From assembly GCF_011038845.1 (NCBI RefSeq), contig NZ_JAAKDW010000015.1, positions 1-59,263 on the forward strand: a DNA stretch of 59,263 bases, given 5' to 3'. The notes beneath the pieces were generated by a model that saw only the letters and a list, made by a program, of their open reading frames with translations, was not told the DNA's origin and searched no databases. A program made the translations under genes and the position numbers. Each line of letters opens with the position of its first letter. The stretch's first letter is position 1. Of this stretch, positions 54,906-59,263 are shown piece after piece. The DNA is from Enterococcus sp. ZJ1622. Its GTDB lineage: Bacteria; Bacillota; Bacilli; Lactobacillales; Enterococcaceae.

Positions 54906-55455
54906 GCCTGCCGGTTAACTCCAAGGCACAAGGAACAATTTCAAAAAACAGCTTCTCATGTTTGATGAATATTGTGACTTGTGCCCGAGGAGTTGGCAGG
55001 AGAACACCGTGTATGAGGTTGTGACAACCGCGTTCTGCTTTAAGGAATAAGGACACTGAACAGAAAATAGCTTCTCATATTTTCTTGTGCAGTGAACTTA
55101 TTGCCGAGAAGCAGCAGATGGAACACCGTGTATGAGGTTGTGAAAGCAGCGCTTTGACCTGAGTATTAGAGAGGAAAAATATGAAATAGTTCCTCATATT
55201 TTTGTATTTTTCTGAGCTAATATCGAAGCTCAGCTGGTTGAACACCGTTTATCAGAGGTTGTGAAAAAGCTGCCCTGCATCAAGCAGTAAGAACAATCAG
55301 CTAAAAATAGCTCCTCATATTTTTCTGCTGATTGGACTTAGTGCCGCAGATGCAAGCTTTTGAACACCATGTATGAGGTTGTAACAGTACCGTTCAGCTT
55401 TATTTGCGTAAGTACATTCCCTCATCGGATCACCGAAGTTCACGTGATTTCGCAC
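54839..55455 (+). repeat. array of five palindromic repeat units plus a partial unit
   Basis: A shortened first unit (54839-54895) lies within the pyruvate oxidase coding end. Further heads are at 54896, 55015, 55134 and 55255, and a partial unit begins at 55375. The 54896 unit has GCCTGCCGG/TTGGCAGG outer arms and is the full-length form of the short units at 50910 and 58055. The 55255 unit belongs to the subtype found at 29559 and 34488. Nothing coding was seen in 54906-55575. Confidence 0.9.
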
Positions 55456-55483
55456 TATAAAAAGAATTGATTTATAAAAAACG

Positions 55484-55530
55484 ATCGGCCTCCAAGCATT
55501 TGCATCTTCTGCTAATCCTTGGAAGCCGAT
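55484..55530 (-). terminator. terminator of the HdeD-like gene
   Basis: ATCGGCCTCCAAG (55484-55496) pairs with CTTGGAAGCCGAT (55518-55530) with one mismatch. On the minus strand it is followed by CGTTTTTT. Confidence 0.85.
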
Positions 55531-55575
55531 TTATCTGTTTCTTAATGATTCGATCACATATTCTTGCTACTTGGA

Positions 55576-56097
55576 TTATCTGAACGCATAAACGATATGC
55601 GTGATACCAAATAACATAAAATAAAAACCTACTAAGAAACTCAATGTCAACGCTGAAGAGATCGGATTGAACAATAAAACGATCCCCAACAGAATCCCTA
55701 AAATATTTACAATAACTGTGAACCAGTAATAACCAGTACTTACACCTCTAGCCAAGTCTGCAGTGAACAATGCGAGAACCGAATCGGCAATAAACCATAC
55801 AGCAAAGACAAATGGCAATGCAGCAACTCCTGCGCCGATATTGAATAAGAAAAAGATACCAACTAAAATATCGACTACTCCGATGACTAGTGGCATTTTC
55901 CCTTTGTATCCCGTCAGTTCCTTCAAGCGGTTACGGATGAATAACTCAAAGATCCCCTTTAAAAAAGCAAAAATGGCAAAAACGACTACGATAGCGACGA
56001 GATTTCCGACTGGGTCTTGAAAAGATAAGAGCGAAACTAGAACAAATAAAATACCTAAAATCAAAGATCCCCAATCGACTGTTTTTCTTTCATTCAT
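55576..56097 (-). CDS. HdeD/DUF308-family membrane protein
   Basis: The 173-residue protein consists of six hydrophobic segments in three pairs, the pattern of HdeD-like (DUF308) proteins, with conserved G.L.I..GI.L.......A LP/ALT blocks. E. coli HdeD supports acid resistance at high cell density; the function in enterococci is unknown. It is monocistronic, with its own terminator. Confidence 0.85.
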   Translation of the reverse strand: MNERKTVDWGSLILGILFVLVSLLSFQDPVGNLVAIVVVFAIFAFLKGIFELFIRNRLKELTGYKGKMPLVIGVVDILVGIFFLFNIGAGVAALPFVFAVWFIADSVLALFTADLARGVSTGYYWFTVIVNILGILLGIVLLFNPISSALTLSFLVGFYFMLFGITHIVYAFR

Positions 56098-56244
56098 TTT
56101 CTATCCTTCTTTCATTTTCTTTACATTTCCATAGTACGCCCTCTTATAAATAACGTCAAAAATTATGCTGTTTTATATTTTTTCGAATGAATGATTATTT
56201 TTAAATCTGACGCAAACCACTCTTATCTTTCATTTTTTGCGAAA

Positions 56245-56260
56245 CGTTCCACGTGAAACA
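56245..56260. other. parS-like ParB/Spo0J binding site
   Basis: CGTTCCACGTGAAACA matches the consensus TGTTNCACGTGAAACA at 14 of 15 specified positions, differing only in the first base. It lies in the intergenic region between the divergent HdeD-like and ABC-F genes, 20 bp upstream of the ABC-F -35 box. Confidence 0.7.
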
Positions 56261-56279
56261 CAAAGAATAGCCGATTACC

Positions 56280-56308
56280 TTGAAACTTTTACCTTTCCCC
56301 TATATAAT
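56280..56308 (+). promoter_or_regulatory. promoter of the ABC-F gene
   Basis: TTGAAA (56280-56285) and TATAAT (56303-56308) are exactly 17 bp apart, 48 nt before the start codon. Confidence 0.85.
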
Positions 56309-56355
56309 TCTAGAAGACTTGTCAAAACTAAAAGAGATAAAAGTGAGGAAAAAAA

Positions 56356-57978
56356 TTGATTACTGTAAATGATGTGAGTTTGCACTTTTCAGACCGCAAA
56401 CTATTTGATGATGTAAATATTAAATTCACTCCCGGAAACTGCTATGGCTTGATTGGTGCAAATGGTGCAGGTAAATCAACGTTCCTTAAAGTATTATCTG
56501 GCGATTTGCAGCCTTCTACAGGTACAGTTTCGATGGGTCCTGATGAACGTATGGCTGTATTGAAGCAAAATCATTATGATTATGAAGAATATACAGTGAT
56601 GGAAACAGTGATCATGGGACACAAACGCTTGTATGAAGTGATGAAAGAAAAAGACGCCATCTACATGAAAGAAGACTTTACCGATGAAGACGGTATCCGA
56701 GCAGCAGAACTTGAAGGCGAATTTGCCGAACTGAATGGCTGGGAAGCTGAACCAGAAGCTGCGGTCTTGTTGCAAGGATTGAATATCCCAGAAGAATTGC
56801 ATCACCAACAGATGAGCGAACTTACTGGAGGACAAAAAGTAAAAGTACTGCTTGCTCAAACCTTGTTTGGTAAACCAGATGTCCTTCTTCTAGATGAACC
56901 AACAAACGGATTGGATATCCAATCCATCAACTGGTTGGAAGAATTTTTGATTGAATTCGAAAATACAGTCATTGTCGTTTCACATGACCGCCATTTCTTA
57001 AATAAAGTATGTACACATATGGCAGATTTGGACTTTGGGAAGATCAAGCTTTATGTCGGGAACTACGATTTCTGGCTGGAATCTAGTCAGTTGGCAGCAA
57101 AATTACAAGCCAATGCCAATGCCAAAAAAGAAGAACAAATCAAAGAACTACAAGAATTCATTGCGCGATTCAGTGCCAATGCTTCAAAATCGAAACAAGC
57201 AACTTCCCGTAAAAAAATGCTGGAAAAAATCACATTAGATGATATCCAACCATCTTCTAGACGTTATCCATTCGTTGGTTTCAAACCGGAACGTGAGATC
57301 GGGAACGATCTTCTGCAAGTCGAAAACGTTAGTGTCACCATCGATGGAAAGAAAATCTTAAATGATATATCATTTAATTTGAGTAAAGAAGACAAGGTTG
57401 CTTTCGTCGCAGAAAATGATATTACAACTACTACTTTGTTCAAAGTTATCATGGGCGAAATCACTCCTGATACTGGAACTGTTCGTTGGGGAGTTACGAC
57501 AAGCAACTCTTACCTGCCAAAAGATACAACGAAAGAATTCGATACAGAGTTGACGATCTTAGACTGGCTACGCCAATACGCCAGCAAAGAAGAAGACGAC
57601 AATACATTCTTGCGAAGCTTTTTGGGTAGAATGTTATTCTCTGGGGAAGAAGTGCTAAAACCCGTCAATGTTTTGTCTGGGGGAGAAAAAGTACGTTGTA
57701 TGCTGTCCAAAATGATGCTTTCAAAAGCGAATGTCCTTGTATTAGATGATCCGACGAATCACTTGGATCTGGAATCGATCACTGCATTAAACGATGGCTT
57801 GATGGCATTTACAGGCTCTATCCTATTTGCTTCTCATGACCATCAATTCATCCAAACTTTGGCAAACCGCATCATTGCTGTGTCAGACAAGGGTGTGATT
57901 GACCGGGCAGATACGACTTATGATGAATTCTTAGAGAATCCAGATATTCAAAAACAATTGAAAGAGCTATGGGGATAA
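56356..57978 (+). CDS. ABC-F family ATPase (YbiT/YkpA-like)
   Basis: The 540-residue soluble protein has two ABC cassettes joined by a charged linker (about 245-300), and no membrane domain. Cassette 1 is complete: GANGAGKST (Lys40), LTGGQ and LLLDEPTNGLD. Cassette 2 keeps LSGGE and a Walker B of LVLDDPTNHLD, but its Walker A reads AENDITTTT (about 352-360), with no glycine or lysine, and Asp465 replaces the catalytic glutamate. ABC-F proteins act on the ribosome, some conferring antibiotic protection; this YbiT/YkpA-type subgroup is mostly housekeeping. The start codon is TTG or ATT-adjacent: TTG at 56356 follows GAGGAAAAAA. Confidence 0.9.
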   Translation: MITVNDVSLHFSDRKLFDDVNIKFTPGNCYGLIGANGAGKSTFLKVLSGDLQPSTGTVSMGPDERMAVLKQNHYDYEEYTVMETVIMGHKRLYEVMKEKDAIYMKEDFTDEDGIRAAELEGEFAELNGWEAEPEAAVLLQGLNIPEELHHQQMSELTGGQKVKVLLAQTLFGKPDVLLLDEPTNGLDIQSINWLEEFLIEFENTVIVVSHDRHFLNKVCTHMADLDFGKIKLYVGNYDFWLESSQLAAKLQANANAKKEEQIKELQEFIARFSANASKSKQATSRKKMLEKITLDDIQPSSRRYPFVGFKPEREIGNDLLQVENVSVTIDGKKILNDISFNLSKEDKVAFVAENDITTTTLFKVIMGEITPDTGTVRWGVTTSNSYLPKDTTKEFDTELTILDWLRQYASKEEDDNTFLRSFLGRMLFSGEEVLKPVNVLSGGEKVRCMLSKMMLSKANVLVLDDPTNHLDLESITALNDGLMAFTGSILFASHDHQFIQTLANRIIAVSDKGVIDRADTTYDEFLENPDIQKQLKELWG

Positions 57979-58007
57979 TCCACGAGTTGTCTCTATTGCA
58001 TGTGATG

Positions 58008-58045
58008 AAAAGAGGATATGACAAGATCTTGTCATATCCTCTTTT
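58008..58045 (+). terminator. terminator of the ABC-F gene
   Basis: A perfect 38-bp palindrome is centred on AGATCT, with AAAAGAGGATATGACA as its left edge. Its arms include a variant of the repeat head (GAGGATATGACA), as in the hairpins flanking other repeat arrays. Confidence 0.9.
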
Positions 58046-58150
58046 GCAACCTCTCATAAATGGTGTTCTCCTGCCAACTCCTCGTGCCTCAGAGTTAAAC
58101 GGCAGGCTCACAACCTCTGATTCACGGTGTTCAAAAACTTGAGGCGCTGC
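58046..58150 (-). repeat. short derivative and partial copy of the palindromic repeat, reversed
   Basis: A 64-nt deleted unit (about 58055-58118, GGTGTTC end to CACAACCTC head) is nearly the same as that at 50910-50974. A second partial unit (GATTCACGGTGTTC onwards) begins at 58119 and is cut off at the 3' end of degV. Confidence 0.8.
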
Positions 58151-58152
58151 TT

Positions 58153-59019
58153 TTATCCTCGAGTGACGCCCATCGAGAAAATAGCGATACAGCCGTAACC
58201 TGTATGGCTCGCGATTGTTGGGCCTAATGGATAAAGCTTGACTTCTTTCATTTTGATCTGCTCTTCCAAAAGTTTTTTTGCTTTCTCAGCGCTATCTCTA
58301 TCGCCTGCGTACGCAATATAAACGATTTGTTCTAATGGTGCAACGATATTTTTGACCGTCTCATCAACGACTTTTTGGATTGATTTGTTCCTGCCTCGAA
58401 CCTTGTCGACGTTGATCAATCGTCCGCCTTCATCCACAGTGATGATCGGTTTTACACTCAAGATGCTCCCTAGTGTTGCACTTGCTTTAGAGATCCGACC
58501 ACCACGCTCAAGATACTTCAAATCATCTACAGTGACCCATGAATGGACTTTCAAATAATTCTGTTCCAGCCATTCCAGTGTTTCTTCCAATGTTTTTCCT
58601 TCTTTTTTCAGTCTCACCGCTTCTAATACTAAAAGCCCTTCACCAATACTCGCAGCTTTCGTATCAAATACATAGATCTGCGGGTCTTTGTATTCTTCCT
58701 TTAGCATCTCGACTGCTTGCAAGGCACTGTTATAAGAACCACTCATTCCGCTCGAAAAAGCCACGTACAACACAGGTATCCCTTTTTCCGCATAAGAACG
58801 GAAAAACTCTAAATAACGCCCGACATTGATTTGGGATGTCGTGGGCATCGCTCCATTTTTCAATTGTTCCATATATTCAGCGTAATCAAATGTTTCACCA
58901 AGATCATCTAACAACTCTTGACCATTCAATTGAAGCTTCATTGATAAAAATTCTACTTTTGCCTCTGCTAATACTTGATATGGCAGATCGCAGCAAGAAT
59001 CCGTTACGATTTCATACAC
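58153..59019 (-). CDS. DegV family fatty-acid-binding protein
   Basis: The 288-residue protein starts MYEIVTDSCCDLP and has AFSSGMSGSYNSA and VDDLKYLERGGRIS, the fatty-acid head-group and domain motifs of DegV/FakB proteins. FakB proteins present fatty acids to the kinase FakA; whether this one does so is not shown by sequence. GTG at 59019 with AAGGAG 9 nt upstream is preferred over the GTG at 59037, which overlaps that site. Confidence 0.9.
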   Translation of the reverse strand: MYEIVTDSCCDLPYQVLAEAKVEFLSMKLQLNGQELLDDLGETFDYAEYMEQLKNGAMPTTSQINVGRYLEFFRSYAEKGIPVLYVAFSSGMSGSYNSALQAVEMLKEEYKDPQIYVFDTKAASIGEGLLVLEAVRLKKEGKTLEETLEWLEQNYLKVHSWVTVDDLKYLERGGRISKASATLGSILSVKPIITVDEGGRLINVDKVRGRNKSIQKVVDETVKNIVAPLEQIVYIAYAGDRDSAEKAKKLLEEQIKMKEVKLYPLGPTIASHTGYGCIAIFSMGVTRG

Positions 59020-59148
59020 AAACTTCAACTCCTTCACGTTCCATTTTACCCTTATCGCCTATTATAGCAAATCTGATGCGTTTAGTTATTTTGAATTTCT
59101 CGATTTTTAAAAAAACAAGAGGATGGAACAAAATGAGGCTCTATAATT

Positions 59149-59188
59149 TCTAGGACTGATAGAATTTTCTGTCGGTCCTAGATTTTTT
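59149..59188 (+). terminator. orphan terminator-like hairpin near the window end
   Basis: TCTAGGAC (59149-59156) pairs with GTCCTAGA (59175-59182), followed by TTTTTTT on the plus strand. No plus-strand gene precedes it within 1 kb. The remaining sequence to 59263 ends with GAAAGGAAG, the likely ribosome binding site of the next plus-strand gene. Confidence 0.6.
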
Positions 59189-59263
59189 TGTAAAAAAACA
59201 AACAGACATACAAAAATTCCGATAGAATAGAGTCGTCTAAAACATCAATCTGAAAGGAAGTTT

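Overview
This window is a chromosome segment of a low-GC Gram-positive bacterium, almost certainly an Enterococcus close to E. faecium. The protein sequences, strong AGGAGG-type ribosome binding sites, TTGACA/TATAAT promoters, CcpA (cre) and Zur boxes, and the oadHDB-citCDEFX-oadA citrate cluster all fit. The species is inferred from general familiarity, not from a search. Almost everything is core metabolism. No tRNA, rRNA, CRISPR, prophage or complete insertion sequence was seen.

Layout. (1) 1-5100: the str operon (rpsL-rpsG-fusA-tuf, minus strand) with a clear promoter, divergent from rpiA. (2) 5.1-7.4 kb: rpiA, a serine-recombinase-like protein with substituted active-site residues, and gpmA. 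(3) 7.4-18.9 kb: a nucleoside uptake and salvage locus on the minus strand: a LacI-family regulator, then pdp-deoC-cdd-BMP lipoprotein-ABC ATPase-two permeases-deoB-punA-deoD. A 10+10 bp palindrome and a cre-like site precede pdp. (4) 19.3-22.7 kb: a secreted protein ending in a bacterial RNase A-like toxin domain, facing two related minus-strand genes that are candidate immunity genes. (5) 22.8-26.3 kb: an RsmC-like methyltransferase, coaA and guaA. (6) 26.3-31.9 kb: a secreted C39-type cysteine protease, an MFS pump, a flavodoxin, and a MerR-controlled oxidoreductase pair. (7) 32.0-32.7 kb: a Zur-box operon for zinc-free ribosomal proteins L33 and L32 plus a 38-residue protein. (8) 32.8-35.4 kb: a frameshifted FUSC-family gene, a long repeat array and a VanZ-like protein. 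(9) 35.4-49.2 kb: the citrate fermentation cluster (Na+ oxaloacetate decarboxylase, citrate lyase and its maturation enzymes, CitMHS transporter, CitO, CitG), then a divergent two-component pair. (10) 49.6-59.3 kb: small membrane proteins, a TMEM175-type channel, a ZIP transporter, pyruvate oxidase, an HdeD-like protein, an ABC-F ATPase and DegV.

The strongest signals beyond routine annotation are four. The first is the RNase A-like toxin locus. The second is a family of roughly 120-bp self-complementary repeats, arrayed head to tail at 29.4, 34 and 55 kb with smaller copies elsewhere; units with different arm sequences still pair with themselves, and one array has supplied the last 21 codons of pyruvate oxidase. 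The third is the Zur-regulated small-protein operon. The fourth is a near-consensus parS site upstream of the ABC-F gene.

Functions work together in blocks. Nucleosides are imported and cleaved to bases plus (deoxy)ribose-1-phosphate, which DeoB and DeoC feed to glycolysis and GpmA. Citrate is imported, split by CitDEF and decarboxylated by the Oad complex to pyruvate, which pyruvate oxidase can turn into acetyl phosphate and H2O2.
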